The notes beneath the pieces were generated by a model. That model made no database searches and had not been told where the DNA came from. It saw only the letters and a list, made by a program, of their open reading frames with translations. DNA of 64,000 nucleotides from Riptortus pedestris. Lineage: Eukaryota; Arthropoda; Insecta; Hemiptera; Alydidae. The DNA is taken from contig CM032230.1 in the NCBI GenBank assembly GCA_019009955.1, positions 34,372,501 through 34,436,500 on the forward strand. The letters run 5' to 3'. Positions 35,172 through 46,796 of the stretch are shown piece after piece. Position 1 is the first letter of the stretch; the number at the start of each line of letters is the position of its first letter. The position numbers and the translations under genes were made by a program.

Positions 35172-36923
35172 TTTTATACATAATATGATGACGCTTTGGA
35201 AGCATATGCAATGGCGCTATTTAGAAAATATTTATTTTCCGTTAATCAGTGGCGTAGGTAGGAATAAGTTTCGCGAGGGGTTTTGCTAGATGGTCGGTTG
35301 GAAATTTCGCTGGAAAGTTTAGAACGATTTGAATCAAGATGATAAATAAGACTCCCTGAGTATAACTTTTCTGCCATTAGTTTTTTAGGGAAACTTGTTA
35401 ATTTAAATTGTTTATAATAATTTAATACTATATTTATTTATTTCATGAAGGGTAATATCTCAATTTCTCATTTTCAAATTCTAAGTAAAACAATGTCTGT
35501 GAGGCAAACCTGAGAAAATCAAAGTTGCAGCCTACATACAATTAATTAAAATTAGTTTGTGGGGTGAGTTGTAATTCAAATATATTTGACCGAAATCGTT
35601 AGAAAATAAATAAACACTAATACCACAACAAAACAAGTTGCCACCCCTCTGGATGGGTTCTTTTTGGGACAGCCTCCCAATCTGCCTTTGTTGATAATAT
35701 TTAATATTTCAGGGTTTTTTTTTTCACTATAATGTTTTTGTTTGTTTTAATTTTTATGCGTGAGTATGGAGAAATTAGTGGAGGTTTAAATAGTTAAATT
35801 ATTTATATAAATGGTAATTGATGGTTTGTGGCAAATGTTATCACTATGGAAATACGGTGTAGGCCTATTGTGGATAATTCCAATATTTCCAGTACTATGG
35901 CAGTTGTTCTGGGTATCACACCTTTTGCACAAATTAAACACCCATTTTTCAATGACGGTTTTTTCCTTGGATTACCCACAGCCGAGGTTCATGAATCTTC
36001 TTTTATTCCGCATCAGTCAACATAAGACTGATTGATATTGGTTTTGAACTTGACTGTTGGATCTAGGATGTTTTCTTCGTTGAGGTTTTACTGTATTATA
36101 CAATATCACTTTGCTTCGGTGATCCATCTGAAGACTTGTACGTCTTTTCATCATAATTCCCCAGTCTACCAGCGCATGGGTTAGGTCTCTCCTAACTTTA
36201 TAGTGACGACTTTCACGTGTCAACTCTCCTAATTTACTCTAATACATGAGACAGGATTTCAATCGCAGTACAGTGATAGCAGTGGGTTGATCCTAGGTCC
36301 CTACCATGGATTGAGTGCACTGGGTTGACCATCCCTTTCGACAACCGTCGACTACCCCCAACAAGACCCCTCTTCTCAGACATTCTTTCATTGCTAGGAT
36401 TCCATACTCGAAAATCGCTGACTCTTCGTCTTTTATATGGCAGACATATCCATTCTGCGAACACGTTTTCCCTAGTGCCCTCCTCGAAATCTTAATTATT
36501 TAAGCATCTAAATATTTGTGTTCTTGAATGTTTCTTGACGCCTTCATTCGCTTCCCATTCACACTTGAAGAAGCCCAAGCCTCGCAAGTTTCTTGGCGCG
36601 TAGGTCAACATATCTGGAGGGTCAGAAGGTTGTCTATTTTCACTAGAAACGAGGCCTTAAGACTTTGAGAGCAGCACATTGAAGTGGATAAATTACAATG
36701 GTGCATATGTACTGGTTTATGTTATACAGTTTTAGATGAACCTTCATCGACGGGCTGTAACAAAGGAGATCATTTTTTTTTTTTAATATTTTTCAAGAGT
36801 CTCGATTATATTTGATTCTTCAAAATTTATAGAGAAATATTTTCCATTTTCTTTTTGACTTTTGGAATGAATTTCAATACCATCGATTGTTGAAATAATA
36901 CCTTTCTTCAGTACGCCTTATCC
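35172..36923. other. No gene recognised
   Basis: About 1.75 kb of AT-rich DNA. Short frames at 35811-36035 and 36234-36503 on both strands have no motif I recognise. Confidence 0.5.
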
Positions 36924-37402
36924 CAGTGGCGGCTCGCGTATAGGAGGCACTGTGGGACTGCAGCACCCCCAATTTCCACTTGATATTATCTATAACATTT
37001 AATATAATGAGCCTTTTTTCTTTAATTCTCTCTTTGTACTTGTATAACATATAATCCTTAAGCTTAATGCAGTAACCATCTCCAGTTATGAAAAAAAATA
37101 CAAAAATCTTTGTATGGAACTGTGCGCATCACAGTTCCAGCGGCGAGGTGTTTGACTGGTGTCACACAGGAAGCTACGCGCGAGACTGCAAGGGAGAGAG
37201 AGCACTGTCGTTCCCACAGTGCCGATCCTGTCGTAAGTAAGTAAAAAATGTTTGATTTTGTTCTTTTAGGATTTTATCAAGTTTCTGAATAAATTTTCTT
37301 TGTATACATGTGTATTTCCTTTTACACAATTTTAAAAAAAAGGCTAAAAAGTTTCTGGGGCAGCACCCCCCCCCCACTAATTTTAGCTACGAGCCGCCGC
37401 TG
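36924..37402. mobile_element. hAT-like MITE, long copy
   Basis: Ends are CAGTGGCGGCTCGCGTATAG and the inverse CTACGAGCCGCCGCTG. It is flanked by CCTTATCC and CCCTATTC, six of eight positions equal, which suggests a decayed 8-bp target duplication. It shares its body with the copy at 44129-44492 in opposite orientation (CATATAATCCTTAAGCTTAA; CCAGCGGCGAGGTGTTTG). It carries about 115 extra bases at its right side and no transposase. Confidence 0.8.
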
Positions 37403-39307
37403 CCCTATTCAATCTTGATGGTCGCCCTTTTGCTATTGTTTATTTCCAACTTAATTTAGTGAACGCAATCTACTGTAAGGCCCAATGTTCAGAATACTTT
37501 TCACCTTGGTGGATATAATAGCAATGTCCCCCGCAAAACTGCAAACTGATTTGGTAAACCATTCACAAGTGACTCTCCTTAAGTAATTGAAATTTCATTT
37601 TCAGTCAGTCCTTAGAGAAGAAAATCTATTGGAGCGTTAATGACCATTGGCGAGAAAGGCTTAACCATTTCTTTTTTTAGATTGAAGGTTATTTTCTTCA
37701 GCCATGAAAGTCCTAAGGTACTTAAATTGTTCTTTACTTGATATGCACTTGCTTAGTGATGCCCAATGACATTAAAAGGCTTTGATGGATGCAGCCATTA
37801 ATTATAGAAGAATTAACGAGTGGCGTGGGCATGGAGTAAATCATTTTTGGTGACTTGCTGGTTCTCAATGTAGCTTTAATGTTTTATCCAATACTGTTTA
37901 TGCACAGATAAAATTGTTATGGCGCCGGGAGTAACAAATATTGTCCTTTTCTACAGACTTGTGTATATTTTTCCAACATTAAGTCATTCCGGAACTAAGC
38001 TCCATTTCAGAATAGTCAGGCATATATGTAAGAACTCTATCAGTGTTGCAAATAGTTCTTGCTAAGACAGCAACGATACCGTGAGCTGAGTTTGATATAA
38101 ATATTGTTTCATCGCCTCATTAGCAAGAAAGCGATTTCCGGAATCTTAGGAAAGTTATAGTAAGACTTATTGAAAGTACAAAAATATTTTCGTAATAATT
38201 GCTTATCTGCGTTCCACATGGTCATTAGAATAATTGAAAATTTTGTGTATCGTTTCTTTCCTTCTGTAATAAAACAGGTATTGGACCATTTCAAATTTGT
38301 ATAAATTTCGAAGATGATCTGTACTCATTTTTCTTTTCCTTTCTGTAGTATGTGTATAGAATATATTTTAAGTAGCCCCGCTCTTAACTTTTTCCATTAT
38401 TTGAGGTAGGAACTAATTCCAACGATTTCCTTATACAATTTTCGGAAGAAATTCGAAGTTAATTTTGATCTATTTTGACTAGAAATATAGTTCCTTGAAT
38501 CTGAATTTCCTTATTTCAAATTGGAAATATGACTTAGTTTATTTTATAGTCAGATTCCAGACTAGTAGTTCTTTGTAAAGTGAAACATACTTTAGAGTTA
38601 CACTACTTCGAGGTTTTCATTGCTAACAAAAGTAATGTTAAAACACCTAAATCTCTGATTTTACTATGTTTTGATGTGTATGACGCCGGAAGTGGGAGTT
38701 CTCGCATATGGGGGTGAAGAACAAAGTTTAATCATAATGAAACATTTTTAAATTTATTGCACAAGGCCTTTCAGCACACGCGTACCATTTTCAAGTGCTA
38801 AAAAAGAACAAAACATGTATTAAAAGACAGAGAGTAGTATCAGTACAGAATTTATTTTAATTAAAAAAATCAATAACTATATAAAAAATTAAAAGCAGCT
38901 AATCCATTTATAAAAATAAAACCTGGCCCACATTTAAATTAAAAATGTATAAACATAACCTACTAGTCATATTTAAAAAAAACAACAACAGTAAATAGAT
39001 TAGAATCTAGTTTTTTATATATACCTATAAAAACTGATACTAGAGATCTGACTAGAGATATGTAATTTATCTATGAGCAATAATGGATTCTACTACTTCT
39101 AAATTATGTTTTACTTTGCATAATTAATAAATAATATTAACGGAACGCTTTTTTTTTTTGGATCCTCCTTTATTTTTCCCAAAAATAGTTTATCATTACA
39201 TACCTAGAATTTATTGTGGTCTTCCATTTACTTTGACCTGGCACGGATGGGCCAACAGATGAGCAGCGTTGGACATTAACCGTTTTCTCATAGTAATTAT
39301 AAAAATA
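37403..39307. other. No gene recognised
   Basis: About 1.9 kb with short frames only. 38757-38815 (GCACAAGGCCTTTCAGCACA, TTTTCAAGTGCTAAAAAAG) looks like a retroelement-type untranslated end by feel, but I cannot assign it. Confidence 0.45.
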
Positions 39308-39431
39308 ATAGGTTGTAAAATAAGTTCGTAGCGATTATCAATTTTTCAATTTAATCTTCTCTATGTTTATAAAATCCTGTTTACTTGGTCAATAATGTTT
39401 ACATATTCTAAAAAGGATTAGTTAAGGTGCC

Positions 39432-39759
39432 CAGATGGAACAATTAATTGAGCAAAATTGTCCAGCATTGAGTAATCGCAAAAGCAAAGTTTTCCATAGT
39501 TTTCAACGTGTCTTTGCAGACAAGGCAGAAATTATTGGAGTTTGGCTGGGGTGTGATCCTCCACCAACCCTATTCACCAGACCTTGCTCCAACAGATTTT
39601 CACTTATTGCGGGCACTTCTAAACTCTCTTAAAGGGAAACACTTTAATTCGCTCGAGGACTGCAAAATGCACATAGTGAAAAAATCTGAGAAGTTCCGGA
39701 GGACGGAATTAAAAAAATTACCTGAAAAATGGCAACATTTAATTGATCAAAACGAGTAA
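39432..39759 (+). pseudogene. Mariner transposase C-terminal remnant, frameshifted
   Basis: The first part (from 39435) contains EQNCPALSNRK and the KVFHS stretch that aligns with the usual fourth strand before the second catalytic Asp; that Asp is lost. After one frame change near 39505 the frame reads SLQTRQKLLEFGWGV, then HQPYSPDLAPTDFHLL, which holds the third Asp of the mariner D,D34D triad. It continues through SLKGKHFNSLEDCK to LPEKWQHLIDQNE and a stop at 39757-39759, the usual mariner C-terminus. It lacks the N-terminal DNA-binding half and cannot be active. Confidence 0.9.
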
Positions 39760-39859
39760 TAAATAAACTAATAAATAAAGCCTTATGTACAAACATGATA
39801 TACAGATCGTGAAGATAGGGTACATTTTGGCATTTCAATACTTCCAGTATAAATTCAAC

Positions 39860-40369
39860 TTAAGTCACAACAAGAATTACAAGTTGAGGTCTTTTGAGTT
39901 CATTATGATTTTCGTGTGCAAAGATCTGCTGATTTATTTCAGGTTTAATCCAGTCCAAGTAGTGTTCCTCTCCAAGTCTCTTCCATTCTCTTATTTGTTC
40001 AGCAACTCTGCCATGTTGCTTGCCACATGTCATCCTCATTTTTAAGTCCCATGGAGTAGGCGGTCTTCCTCTCTTCCTCTTGTAGTTCCAGATAATAATA
40101 TTTTTAGACTATTTATCTTTATTCTCCCACACCAAGTGTCCAGCCAATGTCCATTTTCTCTTAGTGATGATCCATGCTAAATCAGGAAATTTAGTTTTTT
40201 TCTCTAATCCACTTCCTGGACTTTTTTCTCTCTAAGTGATGTGTGGTATGTAGCCCCACACTAGAACTCTTAGTTTTCTAATTGATGTTTTGTTTACTGA
40301 CCATGTCTCACAACCGTAGGCTGATGTTGGTAAGACTGTGCTTCCCATTAATTTTCTTTTAACAGGTTT
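39860..40369 (-). pseudogene. RTE-like LINE C-terminal remnant, frameshifted
   Basis: Read on the minus strand it opens KRKLMGSTVLPTSAYGCETW and continues with RKLRVLVWG before a stop. A shifted frame gives FPDLAWIITKRKWTLAGHL (40135-40180 region). Another gives WNYKRKRGRPPTPWDL, EQIREWKRLGEEHYLDW and a stop at 39860-39862. 'YGCETW', 'KRKW..AGH' and 'RGRPP..W' in this order mark the region after the reverse transcriptase in RTE-type endonuclease/reverse-transcriptase proteins. At least two frameshifts are present. Confidence 0.8.
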
Positions 40370-40370
40370 C

Positions 40371-40859
40371 ACTTAAGGGAAATCAGGTTGTACTCATGCC
40401 AGGATTTTCGAAACATTTCTCCTACCTAGTAGAAGACGAAAATGAGGTCCGTTCAAAATTTTATATACTTAACATTTAATCGTTTTATATAAATATAAAG
40501 ATCAAGTTCGTTAATGGCTGAAATCCAACGAGAGGAGGGGGTTTAGAGGGGAGGAATTCCGAAAATCCTTAATACCTCTGTTATTATGCATCGGATCGCA
40601 AATGTTATGTTCTACAAATGTTGTAATGTACGTTTTTTCACTATCTTGATGATTAACCGATACATTTGCGTTTTATAGTTTTCGGCCTTTAGTAAATCCT
40701 ACTAGTATCATATTAACAATAACCTGTTATATTATGAAGGCCATTATTTTAAGCCGAAATACCAAATGTTCTCATTGAACTATTACTTTTTGAGATAAAT
40801 ACAAATACATATCACACGTGAGGAATCCGCTTAGTTTAGGCAGCCCCTGGGTGCCGGAC
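40371..40859 (+). mobile_element. Family A copy, head and core reduced
   Basis: It starts in the head palindrome (ACTTAAGGGAAATC), with a shortened block to GACGAAAATGAGGTCCGTTC and almost no TA core. The interior is of the long subfamily. It ends GAGGAATCCGCTTAGTTTAG, GCAGCCCCTGGGTGCCGGAC and TTTTT. It lies directly beside the LINE remnant. Confidence 0.75.
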
Positions 40860-41002
40860 TTTTTAGCTCCGTTGCGGTATTTGATTACAGCTGATTGTAT
40901 CTGAAAAGGGCTTTCCACGCAGCTGAGCACCTTATGCAGATCTCCAAGTTATTAGGGTCATATATAATTGATTAAAGATATTTACAAGAATCTGGAGTTT
41001 GT

Positions 41003-41592
41003 AGCAGATTTCCCTCAGGGGAAATCAGCTATTGAGATCGTACTCATGACGCGATTTTCGAAACATTTCTTCACATGTCCATCGATCCAACTCAAGAGAT
41101 GCCAAAAATGAGGTCCGTTCAAAACTGCATATATATAAATATATATATATATATTTGTGTCTTAACGCTCTAGCGGTTGCAATTTTTGTTTGATCGTTAC
41201 CAAACACGATATTTAAACGTTTTATGTAAAAAGACAGTTCATTAATGGCTGAACTCGAAAAAGTGGGAGGAGGGAGGGGGTTATGAGGGGAGGATTTTCG
41301 AAAATTCGAAATATCTCCGTTACGGGACGCCGGATAGAAAAAGTGTATAGAATCAATCGTATTGCAAATTAAATTTACTATAATTATTGTTCTATACATG
41401 TATTCTCTATCTTGAATATTAACCGAGATATTTGAATTTTTATTAAATGTGGGCGGTTAATGGACGAGTGAGTTTCCCGCCAAAAGTTAGTTCGGTCGTT
41501 TCCGATATTGTTCTGCTCTCGTATGGGGATTTCTCTATTGTATAACTTTGCGGGGGAATCTGATTAGTTTATGCAACCCTTGCGTGACGGAC
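41003..41592 (+). mobile_element. Family A copy, near complete, short subfamily
   Basis: Head AGCAGATTTCCCTCAGGGGA; GAGGTCCGTTCAAAACTGCA; TA core 41130-41153; CGCTCTAGCGGTTGC; ATCGTTACCAAACACGATAT; G-rich block; CCGCCAAAAGTTAGTTCGGT; tail damaged (CGGGGGAATCTGATTAG, GCAACCCTTGCGTGACGGAC). Flanking T on both sides. Confidence 0.85.
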
Positions 41593-41634
41593 TTTTATTG
41601 AATTTACGAGTAAAAAACGCTACGAACTTATTTT

Positions 41635-42848
41635 ACAACGCTATTGTTGTAAATAAGGTCTAGTTATTATAGTTTATGTGAGATTATGGTGTACATATGA
41701 AGAGACGTTCGGAGCTAACGGTGTTGCGAGATGGTTCGAGTCCGGAGGCCCCTCTCGGGCGATAAGGATCCTTAAAACGTGCATATCGTTTAAAGGGTGT
41801 TTAATCACTCTAAATGGTGGGTTTGGCTCGAGGCGAGAGAGGTTGGCGGTAAACGAGGCTCGCTCAACAACAAGCCAAACACTGCCGAGGGGAGGGCTTA
41901 TCGAGATGTAGGCGCTGGCTTGCGGCAGACGTGTGAGCCGCTCACACCAGACAGAGAGAGAGCGAGAGAGGGAGTGAGATGAAATACGAGGCGGGATAAG
42001 GTGGGCGTGGCCAGGGCTCTTTGACCACGCCCCCTCCGTCTAATTACATACAGCTCCGATTTTCGAAGCCTTGTTACCTCCTTACATAAGGCCCCTATAC
42101 TTCACCCCCTCCTTTCTATCGACCCTCCCAATCGATTTTTCAACTAGCACGAATCCTCTCAGAAATAGATTTCTAGTCGTGCTCACGCAATTTTTTTCTT
42201 TTCCTTTTTATTATTACTCTTTCTGATATAGCTGGACGTTTTATTATAATTACATCATCAATTCTCCCCATTAGACAGAAATTATGAGTTGTTTCTAATC
42301 TGTAAATGGTTATCTCCGATTGCGAGTTCTTATTAAAATTAAATTATAAATCTGCCATCTTCGGAGACATGATTCATTCGATTAGGTATTTCACTGAATG
42401 CAATTATTAATTTATTATAATTACGAACGTGAAATTAAATTTTCTTTTATTGGTCGAGTTATCCACAGAAGTCTGAAGGATATTTATGTCTCACAGGAAT
42501 CCCTTCACTGCAATGGATATCTATTCTTTTCTTTTTTAGACCGACAGGTCTTGGCGGAAATAAGCCATAAATAATAATAATAAAAAAAAAAAAAATTATT
42601 GCTGAACAAATACAATTGAAAGTGTGGCCAGTGCTCTAACTATAAATACAGGGGAAAATATATATTAAGGTTCGTTTTTACAAATTTAAAACTTGATAAT
42701 CGTAGAGGTAACTAATTTACATAGTTGCACCACTAAACTAATCTTCAATGTTGATTAATTCGCATAGCTTAAAAAATTCAACAATGTCCCAAACTTGAAC
42801 TCATTCTCCTCGTCTTGGAATGGATCAGTTTCATCTTCACCATCGACA
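41635..42848. other. Unassigned, GC-richer at 41.70-42.05 kb
   Basis: 41700-42060 is relatively GC-rich, with an AGAG-type run near 41950 and overlapping plus frames (41678-41911, 41797-41982). No protein motif is recognised. An A run follows AATAATAAT at about 42570-42595. Confidence 0.4.
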
Positions 42849-43250
42849 TTTCAGCAGATTTCCCTTCCGCGAAAATTTACCGGATCTAAATATTGTATAG
42901 AACTCATTGCAATTTTAATTTCCTCAAATTTTGTTATATATATTTTTTCTTTGTCTATAAAAATAACCAATATATAGGCATTTTTTAGTTTTCTGCCTCC
43001 AGTAAACCTCCACTCTTACTTGTGTCGTATTATTATTTATTTATTAACGTCCACTTTTTGCAACTTAGGCTAATCTCGATGTAATGTGTCGTATTAAACA
43101 TTAGCTGCTTTAACATGAGTTACTTTATTTGAAGATTAAATGCCAATAATAGTTTGTAATGAAATTTTAGTATATGATATATGCACCAATATTTTTGTTG
43201 TGATGTCAATATTATATCAAATTGTTTGTTCTAAACTAAATGATTTTTAT
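42849..43250 (+). mobile_element. Family A copy interrupted by a SINE end
   Basis: The head AGCAGATTTCCCTTCCGCG is fused to the interior (CCGGATCTAAATATTGTATA), then the long-subfamily interior (AGTTTTCTGCCTCCAGTAAA). A 52-base insertion with a 12-base duplication lies at 43033-43084. Beyond about 43180 the similarity fades. Confidence 0.65.
43033..43084 (-). mobile_element. SINE 3' end insertion with perfect 12-bp target duplication
   Basis: The insert (TTATTTATTTATTAACGTCC, ACTTTTTGCAACTTAGG) is the inverse of the SINE 3' end with its (AATA)n tail. It is bounded by TGTGTCGTATTA at 43021-43032 and 43085-43096, an exact 12-base duplication. That size and the A-rich tail point to LINE-mediated insertion of a strongly 5'-truncated copy. 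Confidence 0.85.
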
Positions 43251-43429
43251 TTGATCATCGCCTGATCGGCCTTTGGTGGAAATTCCAAATATATTGGTTG
43301 CATTGAGTCAGATCAAAAAATGTTATGTCATTTAATGCCGATGGAATCTTAATTTTCTACTACTATTGCTGTACATGTGTTTTCATTGACTATTAACGGA
43401 GGCCTTTGTAATTTTTTTTATTTATTTTT

Positions 43430-43632
43430 TTATTCAGATACTTGCGAAATCCCACTTCTACTTAGCCGATTTTTACTTTGAACACAACTGAAGTGCAACT
43501 ATCATTTTAATTCTTGTTCTCATAGGCTTTTTATCGCGGAAGAAATAGATAATATATGGTGAATGAACTGAGATATCAGCGCACCATATATCAGTGCGTG
43601 CAAATCTGCTTAGTTTACGAAGAGACGAACTT
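43430..43632 (+). repeat. Family A tail, third subfamily
   Basis: CCCACTTCTACTTAGCCGAT, a middle with TTCTTGTTCTCATAGGC, then CAAATCTGCTTAGTTTACGA and GACGAACTTTTTTTTTT. The terminal hairpin is deleted. Confidence 0.6.
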
Positions 43633-44128
43633 TTTTTTTTTAAAAAAAATTGTCTAGACTTCTCAAGGACCGGTTTGCCTTATTCCAGAGTCGCTTCCAA
43701 TTTATTCCAAATCATGTTCAAACGCCTGATGAGAAATCTGGATCGATCTTGCATTCTATCGTCGTCTTAACACTTTTCTGATTCTGACGTCTACAAATCA
43801 TTCGTATCAGTACTTTTTTTCCTTGTTCTTCCACCAAAATAGTTTTAGAGAAAATATTTCTTCCTATTCAATGGTTCATTCTTGTTCATAGCATATCTTA
43901 GTATAGGATTCTTTTGCACCGCTAGATAATGCTTCAATGTGTCGTTTACAAGTTCTTTGTGAGGCTGTTTTACGTTATACTAACAAAATTTGTTAAAATT
44001 TTTAAACTTCTTCGATTGCGAGATTCAATACTGCAGGCGATAATATACGTCCCCTTGCTCAGACCACTGTTAATACCCAATATATCAGATACGAACACAA
44101 CTTTCTTTATTAAACTCTCTCTCGGAGG

Positions 44129-44492
44129 CAGTGGCGGCTCGTAGCTAAAATTAGTGGGGGTGCTGCTCCATAAAATCCAGCAGGCACTGCGGGAACGACA
44201 GTGCTCTCTCTCTCCCTTACAGCCTCGCCTGTAGCTTCCTGTGTGAGCATGCGTTCAACAACCAAACACCTCGCCGCTGGAGCTGTGAAGCTCACAGTTC
44301 CATACAAAGATTTTTGTATCTTTTTTCATAAACAGGGGGATGGTTACTGCATTAAGCTTAAGGATTATATGTTATACAAGTATAAAGAAATAATTAAAGA
44401 AAAAAATCTCATTATAATAAATTTTATAGATAATACCAAGTTTAATTTGGGGGTGCTGCAGTTCCACAGTGCCTATACACGAGCCGCCACTG
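44129..44492. mobile_element. hAT-like MITE, short copy, perfect 8-bp duplication
   Basis: Ends are CAGTGGCGGCTCGTAGCTAA and the inverse ACACGAGCCGCCACTG. It is flanked by CTCGGAGG on both sides (44121-44128 and 44493-44500). 364 bases, about 115 shorter than and inverted relative to the copy at 36924-37402. The open frames crossing it (44201-44545 plus, 44110-44307 minus) are chance frames that run out through the element ends. Confidence 0.92.
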
Positions 44493-45228
44493 CTCGGAGG
44501 TGTTTTAAGCCATTGAGGAAAAGAATTTTAATGAAACATTCTTGACTGCCTCGTTTTAATTCCTGGTCAAAGCTAGAATTTATATTCAGACATGTCATAT
44601 TTGATGAAATGGCTTTTGAAGGAAGTAACCTCAGGGGGATGGCAGTGGAGGCCGAGCAGATCCACGATCTAAGAGCTTAGTCGATAGGGCTGTCATCAAT
44701 GGAATATGGAAAACGAATCTCACTTCTCCAAGCACTTTGCAAGGGGAATCATCCGATAAGAAGATAAAGTTCCGGGCCCCTAGGAATACCAAATCATGCC
44801 AGACATAGGCATCAAATAATTATAACAGGTGTCTGCAGCTGGTTTCCAGGCTTCCCTAAATTCATAATTTGCCTGAAGATGAGGCAGGTGAATAATAAGT
44901 ATATGAAAATTTTCGAATTGAACGGAAACGCAAGATCGAGAGGACGCACAATGAAGAGCTGCAATTGCAGTACATTTTCATTCATAGACTAACCTTGTAT
45001 AACATAATACATAGTAAAAACATCTGTGGTGGCGTCAGTGCAGGCGTAATACATGACAAGTTCATACTCCTCTATTGTCTTTCTAATGGCGAAGAGGTGG
45101 GCACTTGAAACGAATTTCTTGAGCTTGTAAATCACTCTGTTACCATCCAAGAGTTTTTGGTATTCAAATCAAATAAATTAAAATGATCAATCACCATGTT
45201 TTCTCTTCAACCTTCTCTTGTTCAATCC

Positions 45229-45769
45229 TTTCAGCAGATTCCCTGGTTGTATTCGTGTAGCGATTTTCAAAAAATGTCTTCAAATGCCCATTGACCCTAC
45301 TCTGGAGATGACTAAAATGAGGTCCATTCATATATATATTATTGGGGAGGGGGGGGGCATGAGGGCTGAGACCACAGTAATCTCCCCTACCCTACAGTAA
45401 GCTGGAGGAAACATTGGTGCAGGCACGAACCCAGCCTAGGGAGAATTCCATGGAGGATACTCACGAGTTCGCTACCAGAGCTCGCTAGTGGCGCTCATGG
45501 ATCAGCGAGTCTAGCAAATATATACATCCAACAGCCCCTCGGGATGACTAACGATTATGACTCTCTTAGAAGCCGTCCACAGGTAGGTTGGCATTGTGAA
45601 CTAGCCACAGACTTTCTGGGTACAATGAAGCACCGTCAGTCTCTGGAGACTACTCAATCTAAAAACTCTGTTCATGAATCCCTTGAGTCTCGCACAGAGG
45701 TGGCTAAAAATCTTGAAGGACTATAATGGCAACCAAAAAATACTTTATGCATTATATACTTCATTTATG

Positions 45770-45805
<36 letters not shown>

Positions 45806-46290
45806 GTGTGTGTGTGTTTGTGTCTGTTAAAGCCCTAGTGGTAGCAATAATTGTTTGATGGCTACCAAATTTGATATTTGAACTGTTTATATAATACTAT
45901 AGATCAAGTTCGCTGAAATGGGAACAGTGGGAAGGTCTTTAGAATGGAAAATTTTGATTATTTCGGTGACGATCTATCGGATGGAAAAATGTTAAATATT
46001 CAATGTTTTTGGAGTTTTAATTTTCTAAAACTTTTCCTTTATACATGTTTTCTTTGACTCTAATATAGAGTTATTTGTATTTTTTAGGTTGCAGCCAATT
46101 GTAAAGCCCCACTTCTACTCATCCGATTTTCATTTTAAGTACCTCAGTCACTAAACATCTCAAGTCCAACTAACATTTTCCTGATCACATAGGTTTCTCT
46201 ACTGCGCGAGGAGCAGAGAAACGAAGGTGAGAAGAGATCATACCTCAACCTCATAATCCAGTACGTGGGAAATGTAAGCACCAGCGTGAC
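45229..46290 (+). mobile_element. Family A copy with foreign insert in its TA core
   Basis: The left part 45229-45345 holds the head (CAGCAGATTCCCTGG) and GATGACTAAAATGAGGTCCA. The right part begins with the TA/TG tract (45775-45820) and continues TGTCTGTTAAAGCCCTAGTG and TTTGATGGCTACCAAATTTG into a third-subfamily interior (CCCCACTTCTACTCATCCGA). The tail is decayed. The insert is described separately. Confidence 0.7.
45346..45772. other. Unidentified 430-base insert in an A-family TA core
   Basis: More GC-rich than the surrounding A copy. It contains a plus frame (45544-45726, 60 codons) with no recognised motif; CCACAGGTAGGTTGG at about 45577 resembles a splice donor context but proves nothing. 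It could be an exon-like retro-sequence or part of another element. Confidence 0.4.
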
Positions 46291-46796
46291 ATCTTGTTTT
46301 TTTTTTTTTGTTTTTTTTTTTTAAATAACAATTTTAACTTTTCCATTATATAAATTTAATTTTAGAAAGATATGAGTTAAAATGCTCATGGTTCTGAAGA
46401 TCGTTCCATGATAACCAGGACTAAGAACATGAACGTTCTCGCACATCCTTTAGCAAATAAATATTTGTCACACGGGTGCTAACTAAGTAGATTTCCACCA
46501 GCTGCAATGACACACAGACGAGATTGTCTCATATTTGATTTTCCACAAAATAAAGGGCCCAAGTTTAATTTAATTGAAAATCGCTGGAGTGTGGGTTAAT
46601 GAAACCATAACATTCAAATGACTTGCTTCAGTTAGCGAAAGTCTCAACGGAACGAGAATTGTAAAACATCAAATGTTACACAAGATACGTTATAATAACA
46701 TTTTTTTCAAATCGTCTCGTAATAAAAGAGATATGAATTTCTGATTAAACCCCCTCTCGTTCGAATCCGATTTCACCCATTAATGAATTTAAGCAT

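Larger units (their letters stand above)
39308..41634 (+). mobile_element. Broken mariner element with nested insertions
   Basis: The left end TAGGTTGTAAAATAAGTTCG is matched by an inverse at 41605-41630 (CGCTACGAACTTATTTTACA), giving terminal repeats of about 22-24 bases. Between them lie the 3' part of a mariner transposase (39432-39759), an inverted RTE-like LINE end (39860-40369) and two A copies (40371-40859, 41003-41592). The distance between the ends is explained by nesting. The first two-thirds of the transposase gene are missing. The pairing of the two ends is inferred. Confidence 0.6.

Noticed and set aside
41025..41399. 124-codon minus-strand frame
   Set aside because: It is contained in a family A copy. 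Its sequence (PSFERTSF, AINELSFYIKRLNIVFGND) is A interior in reverse and recurs, broken, in other A copies.
44201..44545. 114-codon plus-strand frame
   Set aside because: It lies mostly inside the hAT-like MITE at 44129-44492 and reads out through its end and target duplication, so it is a chance frame.
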